A stretch of 64,000 bases of DNA from Amycolatopsis tucumanensis (GTDB taxonomy: Bacteria; Actinomycetota; Actinomycetes; Mycobacteriales; Pseudonocardiaceae). The DNA is taken from assembly GCF_021654135.1 (NCBI RefSeq), contig NZ_JAKGSD010000043.1, forward strand, positions 1-64,000. The letters run 5' to 3'. Shown here in pieces: positions 33,419-42,737 of the stretch. The notes below the pieces were generated by a model. It saw only the letters and a list, made by a program, of their open reading frames with translations. It was not told where the DNA came from and did not search any database. The first letter of the stretch is position 1. The number at the start of each line of letters is the position of its first letter. The translations under genes and the position numbers were made by a program.

Positions 33419-33616
33419 ATGGGGCGCGGCCGGGCCAAGGCCAAGCAGACGAAGGTGGCGCGAGAGCTCAAGTACAGCACTCCCGACACAGATTTCGCTG
33501 CGCTTCAGCGCGAGCTGTCAGGACAGTCCTCCAATTCTCATCCTCGTGAAGAGGACGAGAAGTACGAGGACCCGTACGACCCGTACGCCGACGAGTACGA
33601 CGACTACCGTCGTTGA
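33419..33616 (+). CDS. DUF3073 protein
   Basis: A 65-residue protein beginning MGRGRAKAKQTKVARELKY and ending in a Tyr/Asp-rich tail (EDPYDPYADEYDDYRR), which is the DUF3073 pattern (Rv0810c in M. tuberculosis, also near purM/purF). Basic head and acidic tail suggest a nucleic-acid or ribosome partner, but no function is established. A larger open frame from 33230 is not used because the family begins at ATG 33419. Confidence 0.9.
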   Translation: MGRGRAKAKQTKVARELKYSTPDTDFAALQRELSGQSSNSHPREEDEKYEDPYDPYADEYDDYRR

Positions 33617-33624
33617 CGTCTGAC

Positions 33625-33675
33625 CAGCACACGAGGGTGGGTCCGGTCGTGACCGGAACCCGCCCTCGTGTGCTG
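33625..33675 (+). terminator. Long hairpin terminator after DUF3073
   Basis: CAGCACACGAGGG (33625-33637) pairs with CCCTCGTGTGCTG (33663-33675); the stem continues with GGGT/ACCC and CCGGTC/GACCGG around a 2-nt loop, about 24 bp in all with one wobble and one bulge. Confidence 0.85.
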
Positions 33676-33713
33676 TGTCATGCGTCGTCGGGCGCCGGAA
33701 CTGGAGAGGTGCG

Positions 33714-34574
33714 ATGGCGGACATCCAGCGAGTAGGCGTGGTCGGAGCCGGTTTGATGGGCTCCGGGATCGCCGAGGTGCACGCGCGTGCGGGTGCGGAC
33801 GTGACGATCACCGAGGTGAACCAGCCGGCGCTCGACGCCGGTCGCGCGCGCATCGAGAAGTCGCTGCAACGCGCGGTAAAGGCGGGCAAGCTGAGCGCCG
33901 AGGACGCCGACGCGGCGCTCGGGCGGCTCACCTTCACCACCGACATCGCCTCCTTCGCCGACCGCGACCTCGTGATCGAGGCCGTGATCGAGCAGGAGCA
34001 GGCGAAGGTCGAGGTGTTCCGCTCGCTCGACAAGATCGTCGAGCGGCCGGACGCGGTGTTCGCCTCCAACACCTCATCCATCCCGATCATGAAGCTGGGC
34101 ATGGCGACGAGCCGTCCGCAGCAGGTGATCGGCATCCACTTCTTCAACCCGGTCCCGGTGCTGCCGCTGGTCGAGCTGGTGCCGTCGCTGCTGACCGGTG
34201 AGGACACCGTGAAGCGCGCGGACGAGCACGTCACCGGCTCGCTCGGCAAGACCGTGATCCGGTCGCAGGACCGCGCCGGGTTCATCGTGAACGCGCTGCT
34301 CGTGCCGTACCTGCTGTCGGCGATCCGGATGATCGAGTCGGGCTTCGCCTCGGCCGAGGACATCGACCGCGGCATGGAGCTGGGCACCGCGCACCCGATG
34401 GGGCCGCTGCGCCTGTCCGACCTGATCGGTCTGGACACGATCAAGGCGATCGCGGAGTCGATGTACGAGGAGTTCAAGGAGCCCCTCTACTCGCCGCCGC
34501 CGCTGCTGCTGCGCATGGTCGACGCCGGGCTGCTGGGCAAGAAGAGCGGCCGCGGCTTCTACTCCTACTCCTGA
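33714..34574 (+). CDS. 3-hydroxybutyryl-CoA dehydrogenase
   Basis: A 286-residue NAD(P)-dependent enzyme of the FadB2/HbdA type. The Rossmann start VGVVGAGLMGSGIAEVHARAG binds the cofactor; the catalytic pair is in GIHFFNPVPVLPLVELV (His) and an upstream Glu, and FIVNALLVPYL starts the C-terminal dimer domain. It oxidises or reduces 3-hydroxybutyryl-CoA. ATG 33714 follows GGAGAGG. The next gene starts 2 bp after its stop. Confidence 0.93.
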   Translation: MADIQRVGVVGAGLMGSGIAEVHARAGADVTITEVNQPALDAGRARIEKSLQRAVKAGKLSAEDADAALGRLTFTTDIASFADRDLVIEAVIEQEQAKVEVFRSLDKIVERPDAVFASNTSSIPIMKLGMATSRPQQVIGIHFFNPVPVLPLVELVPSLLTGEDTVKRADEHVTGSLGKTVIRSQDRAGFIVNALLVPYLLSAIRMIESGFASAEDIDRGMELGTAHPMGPLRLSDLIGLDTIKAIAESMYEEFKEPLYSPPPLLLRMVDAGLLGKKSGRGFYSYS

Positions 34575-34576
34575 TC

Positions 34577-35467
34577 GTGGACGAACCGCTGCGCGTCGGG
34601 CTGGTCGGCGCGGGTCCATGGGCCCGCACCGTGCACGCGCCCGGCCTGGCCGACCACCCGTCGACGCGGTTGAGCGCGGTGTTCACGCGCCGCGAGGAGG
34701 CCGCGCGGGAGCTGGCGCAGCCGTACGACGCCGAGGTGTGCACCAGCCTGGACGACCTGCTCGGCCAGGTCGACGCCGTCGCCTTCGCGGTGCCGCCGTC
34801 GACGCAGGCCGAGCTGGCGGTCGAGGCGGCCAAGGCGGGCAAGCACGTCATCCTGGAGAAGCCGATCGCCGCGGACGTCGCGGGCGCCGAACGGCTGGCC
34901 GACGCCGTGGACGGCGCGGGCGTGGCGAGCCTGGTGATGCTGACCCTGCGCTACGCCACCGCGACGCGGGACTGGCTGGCCGGTCTCGCCGCGGCTGGCG
35001 GTTGGAGCGGCGGTGGCGTGCGGTGGTTGTCCGGCGGTCTGCTTGGCGGCGCGTACGCGGCTTCGCCGTGGCGGCAGGCGGACGGCGGCACGCTGGCCGA
35101 CGTCGGGCCGCACGCCTTCGACCTGCTCGACGCCGCGCTCGGCACGATCGAGCGGGTGCGCTCGGCGCATCGCGGGCCGAGCGACCTGTGGCACGTGGTG
35201 TTCGAGCACGCGGGTGGCGCGCTGAGCTCGGCGACGTTGTCGTTGCGGTTGCCGATGCGGCCGACGGTCGTCGAGTTCGCGGTCTACGGCGAGCACGGCT
35301 ACCGCACGCTGGGCCGCAAGGAGGGCGGCGCCGCCCAGTCCTACACCGCGATGCTGGACGACTTCGCGGCGATGGTCGACACCGGCACCACCTCCCACCC
35401 GTGCGACGTGCACCGCGGCCTGCACATCCAGCGGCTGCTGGAAAGCGCCCTGTCACTCGCGCGCTGA
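34577..35467 (+). CDS. Gfo/Idh/MocA-family oxidoreductase
   Basis: A 296-residue NAD(P)-dependent oxidoreductase. The nucleotide-binding start is VGLVGAGPWARTVHAPGL, and the EKP motif is present in GKHVILEKPIAADV (about 94-107). The family acts on sugars, inositols and related compounds; the substrate is unknown. It starts at GTG 34577, two bases after the hydroxybutyryl-CoA dehydrogenase. Confidence 0.88.
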   Translation: MDEPLRVGLVGAGPWARTVHAPGLADHPSTRLSAVFTRREEAARELAQPYDAEVCTSLDDLLGQVDAVAFAVPPSTQAELAVEAAKAGKHVILEKPIAADVAGAERLADAVDGAGVASLVMLTLRYATATRDWLAGLAAAGGWSGGGVRWLSGGLLGGAYAASPWRQADGGTLADVGPHAFDLLDAALGTIERVRSAHRGPSDLWHVVFEHAGGALSSATLSLRLPMRPTVVEFAVYGEHGYRTLGRKEGGAAQSYTAMLDDFAAMVDTGTTSHPCDVHRGLHIQRLLESALSLAR

Positions 35468-35565
35468 CACACGATCCGGACCTGCCGTTTTCCCGTCACG
35501 ATCATCGGCGGTCCGTCCGCCCTGTTCGCGTGGCGGTTCCCGGCCTGCCGGCGGAGCCCGCCGCG

Positions 35566-36555
35566 TCAGTCCGCGCCCGGCAAGCGCCCGGTGGGGGTCT
35601 GAGGCTCCCCGGCCATCGCGGCGACGCGTTCGGCGAGCCGGGCCGCGGCCTCGCGCAGCTGCGGCGGTTCGAGGATCTCCGCCTCGTAGCCCAGCCGGGC
35701 CACGTGCACGGCCAGCCAGTCCAGCTGGTCACCGCCCGCGACGAGCAGGCACCACCCGTCCCGGTCCTCCTCGACGCGCCCGACCTGCGGCGGCACCAGG
35801 TCCCGCACCTCCTCGGCGCTGGCCCGCAGCCGCACCTTGGCGAGGTAGCGGTACGGCGCGGCGCTGACCGACCGCTGCACGTACGCCACCGGGTCGGGGT
35901 GCTCCCGCGGTCGGAAGCGCCAGGTCGTCGCCGTCACCTCGCGCATCCGGTCCAGCCGGAAGGTGCGCCAGTCGTCGCGGTCGAGGTCCCAGGCCATCAG
36001 GTACCAGCGGCGGTTTGTGGCGACCATGCGCACCGGCTCGACCGTGCGCTCCAGGTCCTCGCTGCCCCGGCTGGAGTACCGGAACCGCACCCGCACCGCG
36101 TCCCGGCACGCGCGGGCGAGCGTGACCAGCAGTTCCGCGTCGATCTCGATGCCGGCCACCAGCGTTTCGGTGGCGCCGTGCACCGCCCGCACCTCGGCAC
36201 GCAGCCGGGGTGGCATGACCTGGTCGAGCTTCGCGAGCGCCCGCAGTGCCGCGTCACCTGCCCCGGCGACCGTGCCGCCGGAGGCCAGCCGGAGCGACAC
36301 GGCGGTCGCGATGGCCTCTTCGTCGTCGAGGAGCAGCGGCGGCAGCCGGGTGCCCGCGCCGAGCTGGTAACCGCCGCCGACACCCGCGGTGGCGTGCACC
36401 GGGTAGCCGACCGCGCGCAGCCGTTCGACGTCACGCCGCACCGAGCGATCGGTGACGCCCAGCTCGGCCGCGAGTTCGGCGGCGGTCCAGGACGGCCGCC
36501 GCTGCAGCAGCGCCAGCAGCCGCAACACCCGCTCGACGGTGGCTTCCACGCTCAT
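35566..36555 (-). CDS. HTH-WYL transcriptional regulator (YafY type)
   Basis: A 329-residue protein with an N-terminal HTH_11 domain (RPSWTAAELAAELGVTDRSVRRDVERL, residues about 18-45), a WYL domain (NRRWYLMAWDLDRDDWRTFRLDRM) and a C-terminal WCX domain (LRASAEEVRDLVPP). WYL domains sense small ligands or nucleic acid. It is divergent from a DinB-like gene, and an inverted repeat lies between them, so it probably regulates itself and that operon. Confidence 0.9.
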   Translation of the reverse strand: MSVEATVERVLRLLALLQRRPSWTAAELAAELGVTDRSVRRDVERLRAVGYPVHATAGVGGGYQLGAGTRLPPLLLDDEEAIATAVSLRLASGGTVAGAGDAALRALAKLDQVMPPRLRAEVRAVHGATETLVAGIEIDAELLVTLARACRDAVRVRFRYSSRGSEDLERTVEPVRMVATNRRWYLMAWDLDRDDWRTFRLDRMREVTATTWRFRPREHPDPVAYVQRSVSAAPYRYLAKVRLRASAEEVRDLVPPQVGRVEEDRDGWCLLVAGGDQLDWLAVHVARLGYEAEILEPPQLREAAARLAERVAAMAGEPQTPTGRLPGAD

Positions 36556-36563
36556 GCCGGAAT

Positions 36564-36588
36564 GGTTCCACAGATCGCGGAAGGAACC
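36564..36588. promoter_or_regulatory. Inverted repeat between WYL regulator and DinB gene
   Basis: GGTTCC (36564-36569) and GGAACC (36583-36588) are separated by 13 bp and sit between the two divergent starts (36555 and 36617). Candidate binding site for the WYL regulator. Confidence 0.4.
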
Positions 36589-36616
36589 TGTCCGCTATTG
36601 GTTGCATGCTGTCGCC

Positions 36617-37186
36617 ATGAACCTCAACCGACTGCTCCGCGACCAGATCGACTGGCACTGGACCCACCAGCTGCGTGACCGCCTCGCCGGCCTCACCGAC
36701 GACGAGTACTTCTGGGAGCCCGCGCCGGACAGCTGGAACGTGCGCCCGCGTGGCACCGGCACCGCGCCGCTGCAGGCCGGGTCCGGGTCGGTGACCATCG
36801 ACTTCGCGTTCCCGGAACCCGACCCGGCCCCGATCACGACGATCGCCTGGCGCCTCGGGCACGTGATCGTCGGCGTGCTCGCGATGCGCAACGCCGCCCA
36901 CTTCGGCCGCACCCCCACCGATTACCAGTCGTTCAAGTACGCGCCGACCGCCGCCGAGGCGCTCGCCCAGCTCGACGCCGAGTACGCGATGTGGATGAAG
37001 GGTGTGGAGTCGCTCGGCGAAGAGGGCCTCGCGCGCCCGTGCGGCGAGGCCGAGGGGCCGTACGCCGAGTGGCCGATGGCCGCGCTGGTCCTGCACATCA
37101 ACCGCGAGCTGATCCACCACCTGTCCGAAGTGTCGCTGCTGCGCGACCTGTACCTGCACACCCGGATCCGCCAGGAGGCGAACTGA
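36617..37186 (+). CDS. DinB-superfamily protein
   Basis: A 189-residue four-helix protein with the His residues expected of DinB/YfiT metal sites: WRLGHVIVGV and VLHINRELIHHLSEV. ATG 36617 is chosen; an in-frame start at 36452 would read through the regulator gene on the other strand. Such proteins are often thiol-dependent S-transferases or mycothiol-dependent enzymes, which would suit this mycothiol producer, but activity is unknown. The VOC gene follows with 1 bp gap. Confidence 0.85.
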   Translation: MNLNRLLRDQIDWHWTHQLRDRLAGLTDDEYFWEPAPDSWNVRPRGTGTAPLQAGSGSVTIDFAFPEPDPAPITTIAWRLGHVIVGVLAMRNAAHFGRTPTDYQSFKYAPTAAEALAQLDAEYAMWMKGVESLGEEGLARPCGEAEGPYAEWPMAALVLHINRELIHHLSEVSLLRDLYLHTRIRQEAN

Positions 37187-37187
37187 C

Positions 37188-37625
37188 ATGGCCCGCGAAA
37201 TCCAGGTCACCTTCGACTGCGCCGACCCGGCCGCGGTCTCCGCGTTCTGGGCCGAGGCGCTCGGCTACGAGCTGCAGGCCCCGCCCGCCGGGTTCGACTC
37301 GTGGGAACAGGCGCTGGAGGCGATGGGCGTGCCACCGGAGCGGCGCAACGACGCGTCCGCTGTGGTTGACCCGGACGGCAAGGGCCCGCGGCTGTTCTTC
37401 CAGAAGGTGCCGGAGGGCAAGACGGTGAAGAACCGGGTGCACCTCGACGTGCGCGCGGCCCCCGGCCTCCAGGGCGACGAGCGGATGGCAGCGCTGGAAG
37501 CGGAAGCCGAACGACTGACCACCCACGGCGCGAAGCGGATCCACCGCCACGAGCCCGCGCCGCCGATGGCGTTCGGGCACATCGTCATGGCCGACATCGA
37601 GGGCAACGAGTTCTGCCTGGACTGA
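37188..37625 (+). CDS. VOC-family protein
   Basis: A 145-residue glyoxalase-like protein (IQVTFDCADPAAVSAFWAEALGYE ... KNRVHLDVRA ... MADIEGNEFCLD). It is co-transcribed with the DinB gene and related to the VOC protein at 3807-4175. Regulator-DinB-VOC is a recurring actinobacterial trio; substrate unknown. Confidence 0.87.
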   Translation: MAREIQVTFDCADPAAVSAFWAEALGYELQAPPAGFDSWEQALEAMGVPPERRNDASAVVDPDGKGPRLFFQKVPEGKTVKNRVHLDVRAAPGLQGDERMAALEAEAERLTTHGAKRIHRHEPAPPMAFGHIVMADIEGNEFCLD

Positions 37626-37705
37626 GTGCTGGACGAGTTCGCCCGGGCAGCGGGTGCTCGCGGTCGCCGGGCGCCGGCCGTGACGCGGGACGGGCGAGCC
37701 GGACC

Positions 37706-38123
37706 CTAATACTCGAACCTTCCGCGACGGCCGCGCTTGACGTCGCCCCGGCGCTTCTTCTCCGCCAGCCGTCGCTCCTTGGCACCACGCGACGGCTTGG
37801 TGGGGCGGCGCGGCGGCGGGGGTGGCGCGGCCGCCGCGCGCAGGACCGCGACCAGCCGCTCGCGGGCGGCTTCGCGGTTGGCCAGCTGCGCGCGGTGCTC
37901 GCCGGCCGCGATCGTCAGCACCCCGTCGACCAGGCGCGACCGCAACCGCTCCAGCAGCCGCGGCCGCAGGTCGTCCGGGATGGACGGCGACCCGGCCACG
38001 TCGAACGACAGCTCGACCCGCGAGTCCGTGGTGTTCACGCCCTGACCGCCCGGCCCGGACGAGCGGGAGAACCGTTCGCGCAGCTCGGCGGCCGGGATCA
38101 CCAGCCGCCGGGAAACCTGCAGG

Positions 38124-38143
<20 letters not shown>
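37706..38143 (-). CDS. arfB: Alternative ribosome-rescue factor ArfB (peptidyl-tRNA hydrolase)
   Basis: A 145-residue class-I release-factor-like protein. The catalytic GGQ is at residues 32-34 in RSSGPGGQGVNTTDS. The C-terminal tail is rich in Arg and Lys (RRPTKPSRGAKERRLAEKKR), which inserts in the mRNA channel of stalled ribosomes. It has no codon-recognition domain. The start overlaps the purM 3' end by 20 bp, so it is downstream in the purF-purM unit. Confidence 0.93.
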
Positions 38144-39194
<1,051 letters not shown>

Positions 39195-39223
39195 GGCAAG
39201 CGGACTCCTGAACTCGACTGGAC

Positions 39224-40738
39224 TCACGGACGCCGGACGGCATCCTCAGCACCGTACCCGGCCTGGGTGACGGTCCTGGCATCCGCCGGGTCGAGCCCTT
39301 CCAGCACGTACTTGCCGATCAGCGCGTCGTCGGGCAGCGGGATCGGGTACTGGCCGTCGAAGCAGGCCGTGCACAGCCGGGTCTTCGGCTGCTCGGACGC
39401 GGCGACCAGGCTGTCCAGCGACACGTAGCCCAGCGAGTCCGCCCCGATGAGGCGGCGGATGCCCTCCAGGTCGGCGCCGTTGGCCACCAGCTCGGCCCGG
39501 GAGGCGAAGTCGATGCCGTAGAAGCACGGCCAGCGCACCGGCGGCGACGCGATCCGGACGTGCACCTCGAGCGCGCCGGCCTCGCGCAGCATCCGCACCA
39601 GGGCGCGCTGGGTGTTGCCGCGGACGATCGAGTCGTCCACCACGACCAGCCGCTTGCCGCGGATCACGTCGCGCAGCGGGTTGAGCTTGAGGCGGATGCC
39701 CAGCTGGCGGATGGTCTGCGAGGGCTGGATGAACGTGCGGCCGACGTAGCCGTTCTTGACCAGGCCCTGGCCGTACGGGATGCCGCTGGCCTGCGCGTAC
39801 CCGATCGCCGCGGGCGTGCCGGACTCCGGCACCGGGATGACCAGGTCGGCCTCCACCGGGTTCTCCGCGGCCAGCCGCTTGCCGATGTCCACGCGGGTGG
39901 CGTGCACACTGCGTCCGGCGATGGAGGTGTCCGGGCGGGCCAGGTAGACGTACTCGAACACGCAGCCCTTGGGCTCCGGGCTCGCGAAGCGCGAGGACCG
40001 CAGGCCTTCGGCGTCGATGGCGATCAGCTCGCCCGGCTCGACCTCGCGGACGAACGACGCGCCGACGATGTCCAGCGCCGCGGTCTCGCTCGCGACGACC
40101 CAGCCGCGCTCCAGCCTGCCCAGCACCAGCGGGCGCACGCCGTGCGGGTCGCGGGCGGCGTACAGCGTCGACTCGTCGGCGAAGACCAGGCAGAACGCGC
40201 CGCGCAGGGTGGGCAGCAGGTCCAGCGCGGCGGCCTCGGTGCCCTTGTCCGCGGCGGCGTCCGCGAGCAGGCCGACGACCAGGTCGGAGTCGCTGGAGGA
40301 GCCGGTCAGCTCGCGGTGCGGTTTGAGGCCCGCGGCGCGGGTGCGGTCCCGCAGCTCGGCGGTGTTGACCAGGTTGCCGTTGTGGGCGAAGGAGATGCCG
40401 CTGCCGGTCGCCGTGTGGCGGAACATCGGCTGGGCGTTCTCCCAGGTCGAGGACCCGGTGGTGGAGTAGCGGCAGTGGCCGACCGCGATGTGCCCCTGCA
40501 GCGAGGAGAGCACCTGCTCGTCGAACACCTGGCTGACCAGTCCGAGGTCCTTGAAGACCACGATCTGCTTGCCGTCCGAGACCGAGATGCCGGCGGCTTC
40601 TTGCCCACGGTGCTGGAGCGCGTACAGGCCGTAATAGGCCATCTTCGCGACTTCTTCACCGGGGGCCCAGACACCGAAGACACCGCACTCTTCTCGCGGT
40701 TCGCGCTCGGGCTGGTCGTCGATGTGGTGGGAAACCAC
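39224..40738 (-). CDS. purF: Amidophosphoribosyltransferase
   Basis: A 504-residue first enzyme of de novo purine synthesis. A short propeptide (about 17 residues) precedes the N-terminal nucleophile Cys18 (REECGVFGVW). The glutaminase half has GHCRYSTTGSS and FAHNGNL; the PRTase half has the PRPP loop VVVDDSIVRGNT. Cys residues in PVRWPCFYGID and RLCTACFDGQYP match the 4Fe-4S-containing type. GTG 40738 follows GGGAG. It starts the purF-purM-arfB unit. Confidence 0.97.
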   Translation of the reverse strand: MVSHHIDDQPEREPREECGVFGVWAPGEEVAKMAYYGLYALQHRGQEAAGISVSDGKQIVVFKDLGLVSQVFDEQVLSSLQGHIAVGHCRYSTTGSSTWENAQPMFRHTATGSGISFAHNGNLVNTAELRDRTRAAGLKPHRELTGSSSDSDLVVGLLADAAADKGTEAAALDLLPTLRGAFCLVFADESTLYAARDPHGVRPLVLGRLERGWVVASETAALDIVGASFVREVEPGELIAIDAEGLRSSRFASPEPKGCVFEYVYLARPDTSIAGRSVHATRVDIGKRLAAENPVEADLVIPVPESGTPAAIGYAQASGIPYGQGLVKNGYVGRTFIQPSQTIRQLGIRLKLNPLRDVIRGKRLVVVDDSIVRGNTQRALVRMLREAGALEVHVRIASPPVRWPCFYGIDFASRAELVANGADLEGIRRLIGADSLGYVSLDSLVAASEQPKTRLCTACFDGQYPIPLPDDALIGKYVLEGLDPADARTVTQAGYGAEDAVRRP

Positions 40739-40801
40739 GAAAGTGCTCCCTGGAGACGAGGGCAGGCCTACTCAAGTGTAGGTCGTGGACGATCGAAGTG
40801 A

Positions 40802-40841
40802 CGCCCAGTGGTCAGTGGCGCTGGCCACTGACCACTGGGCG
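40802..40841 (-). terminator. Strong hairpin between the DUF397-linked gene and purF
   Basis: A perfect 18-bp stem: 40802-40819 with 40824-40841 (core CCCAGTGGTCAGTGG / CCACTGACCACTGGG), loop GCTG. It ends transcription from the 41253 gene before purF. Confidence 0.85.
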
Positions 40842-40872
40842 CCGACTCCCCCTCACGGGAGCGGCTCGCGGG

Positions 40873-41253
40873 TCAGCTCGCGGCGAGCCAGGTGGAGCGG
40901 CCGGTGCCGGTGGGCACCCAGCAGCCGCCGCGACCGGCCGAATCGTCCGACGGCGCCGCGGCATCGTCCGGCAGGGCGAGCAGTTCGTCCAGCACCGGAG
41001 CGGCCTCGCCCGTGGTGCGCCACAGCACCGTCCGCGGGGCGAGCACGTCGTCCTCGTCGCCGGGGATGCGGGTGGCGACCACGTCGTCCTCGGCGTTGAG
41101 GCGGACGACGTCGATCACCGCGTCGTGCGCGCGGACGCCGACCACCGCGATCACGGCGCCCTTCGCGTCGCGCGGGTGCACGAACTGGTATCCGCGGGCG
41201 ATCAGGTCCTGCAGCAGGTCGTCGACGGACTTGGCCGTGTCAGTTGAGGACAT
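40873..41253 (-). CDS. Hypothetical protein co-encoded with DUF397
   Basis: A 126-residue protein from ATG 41253, which overlaps the DUF397 stop by 14 bp. Residues 1-85 look globular (VDDLLQDLIARGYQFVHPRD ... VDVVRLNAEDDVVATRIPGDEDD); the rest is Ala/Asp-rich. No family is recognised. Tight coupling to DUF397 implies a shared role in the XRE-DUF397 regulatory pair. Confidence 0.65.
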   Translation of the reverse strand: MSSTDTAKSVDDLLQDLIARGYQFVHPRDAKGAVIAVVGVRAHDAVIDVVRLNAEDDVVATRIPGDEDDVLAPRTVLWRTTGEAAPVLDELLALPDDAAAPSDDSAGRGGCWVPTGTGRSTWLAAS

Positions 41254-41479
41254 CGTCGAACTCGCCGTCCTTCGCCCCCGCGACGAACGCGGCCCATTCG
41301 TCGCGGGTGTAGATGAGCGCGGGGCCTTCGGGGTAGCGGGAGTTTCTGACGGCGTACCGGTCCGTGGACAGCTGGGCGAACTCGACGCAGTTGCCGTTGG
41401 CTCCGCTGCGTGCGCTCTTGCGCCAGGACGCGCCGGTGAGGGCGCCGGCGGGCATGCCATTCACGAACTGCTCAGCCAT
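41240..41479 (-). CDS. DUF397 protein
   Basis: A 79-residue protein with the DUF397 core WRKSARSGANGNCVEFA, VRNSRYPEGPALIYTRDEW and FVAGAKDGEFD. These small proteins are encoded with Scr1/WhiJ-type XRE regulators in streptomycetes and relatives and are thought to be antagonists of them in development or antibiotic control. The XRE partner is 227 bp upstream on the same strand (41706-42584). Confidence 0.93.
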   Translation of the reverse strand: MAEQFVNGMPAGALTGASWRKSARSGANGNCVEFAQLSTDRYAVRNSRYPEGPALIYTRDEWAAFVAGAKDGEFDDVLN

Positions 41480-41517
41480 ACTTCCCCAACCTTCCGGGTC
41501 AGTGCATCTGCGCGGTG

Positions 41518-41587
41518 CAAATGCACGTGCACTGGCCTTGTGGCGATCACGCTACCACTGGTTACTGCACGGGTAAATGCACGTGCA
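41518..41587. promoter_or_regulatory. Two identical palindromic sites upstream of DUF397
   Basis: AAATGCACGTGCAC occurs at 41518-41531 and again at 41574-41587, 56 bp apart. Each holds the perfect palindrome TGCACGTGCA. They lie 39-108 bp before the DUF397 start and after the XRE gene, the expected place for the XRE regulator's operator. Confidence 0.55.
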
Positions 41588-41705
41588 CGGCCGAGAGTAA
41601 TCCCAGATCGGAGGGTGAGGAATGGTGCGGGGCGTGTAATTCGATCGGGTGACAAAAACTGGCCTGGATGGCCTCGTTGCGACTACTCGTCGTCACCCAT
41701 TTCGC

Positions 41706-42584
41706 CTAAAGCTCTTCCCGCTTCTTCAACAGCATCTGCCGCGTCCGATCGGGTGTTTCCGCGTCGACGGCGAGCCGGTCGAAGGCGCGGCCGTAGACCT
41801 CCAGGTCCTCCGGCTTCTCCAGGTACTGCGCGCCGTTGAGGTGCTCGACGTAGGCGATGTTCGGCAGGTCCGGCTCGGCGAACTGCAGCAGCGAGAAGGC
41901 GCTTTCCGCGGCGAACCCGCTCATGTCGAACGGGATGACCTGGATGGTCACGTTGGGCAGCTCGATGAGCTCCAGCAGGTGGCTGATCTGCTGCTTCAGG
42001 ACACCGGCGCCGCCGAACGGGCGCTCCAGCACGGCCTCGTCGAGCACCGCCCACAGCCGCGGCGGCTTCGGCCCGGTGAGCAGCTTCTGGCGGCGCATCC
42101 GCAGGCCCACCTTGCGCTCGACGCCCTCGTCCCGGCTGTCCGGGTCGCCGTGGCTGATCACCGCACGCGCGTAGCGCTCGGTCTGCAGCAGGCCGGGCAC
42201 GAACATCAGCTCGTACGTGCGGATCCGGGAGGCCGCCTCCTCCAGGCCGATGTAGTTGTCGAACCAGCCGGGCACGAGGTCGTTGTAGGGGTGCCACCAG
42301 CCGGGCTGGTTGGACTCCTTGACCATCTTGACGGCCCACTCCCGCTCGGTGGGGTCGTGGACGCCGTACATGGTCAGCAGGTCGGTGACGTCGCGTTCCT
42401 TGAAGCCGACGCGGCCCAGCTCCATCCGGCTGATCTTCGACTCGGACGCGCGGATCTCCCACGCCGCCTTGGCGCGTGTGATGCCGGCTTTTTCGCGCAG
42501 GCGGCGGAGCTGGGTGCCGAGGATCATCCGCCGAGCCGTCGGGCCGGTGGCCTGTTCGGAGCCGGGGAGGTCGATGGGAGCCAT
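41706..42584 (-). CDS. XRE-family regulator with DUF5753 (Scr1/WhiJ type)
   Basis: A 292-residue protein. Residues about 20-80 form a helix-turn-helix (LGTQLRRLREKAGITRAKAAWEIRASESKISRMELG). The rest is a DUF5753 domain (WFDNYIGLEEAASRIRTYELMFVPGLLQTERYARAVI ... VTIQVIPFDMSGF). Such regulators work with DUF397 proteins in differentiation. ATG 42584 follows GAAGGG; the frame's earlier ATG at 42647 is not supported. Confidence 0.92.
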   Translation of the reverse strand: MAPIDLPGSEQATGPTARRMILGTQLRRLREKAGITRAKAAWEIRASESKISRMELGRVGFKERDVTDLLTMYGVHDPTEREWAVKMVKESNQPGWWHPYNDLVPGWFDNYIGLEEAASRIRTYELMFVPGLLQTERYARAVISHGDPDSRDEGVERKVGLRMRRQKLLTGPKPPRLWAVLDEAVLERPFGGAGVLKQQISHLLELIELPNVTIQVIPFDMSGFAAESAFSLLQFAEPDLPNIAYVEHLNGAQYLEKPEDLEVYGRAFDRLAVDAETPDRTRQMLLKKREEL

Positions 42585-42737
42585 CAAAGACCCTTCCTCG
42601 CAGAAATCACCAGTCATCCAACTTACAGCGCGGTGGGCCGCAGTCAAGCGCGGTGTGGATTTACCGGGCGCGGCACGCCCCTTACCCTACGTGGGTCCGA
42701 CAATTCCATTCACATTCGATACGCCCGGGAGACCGCG

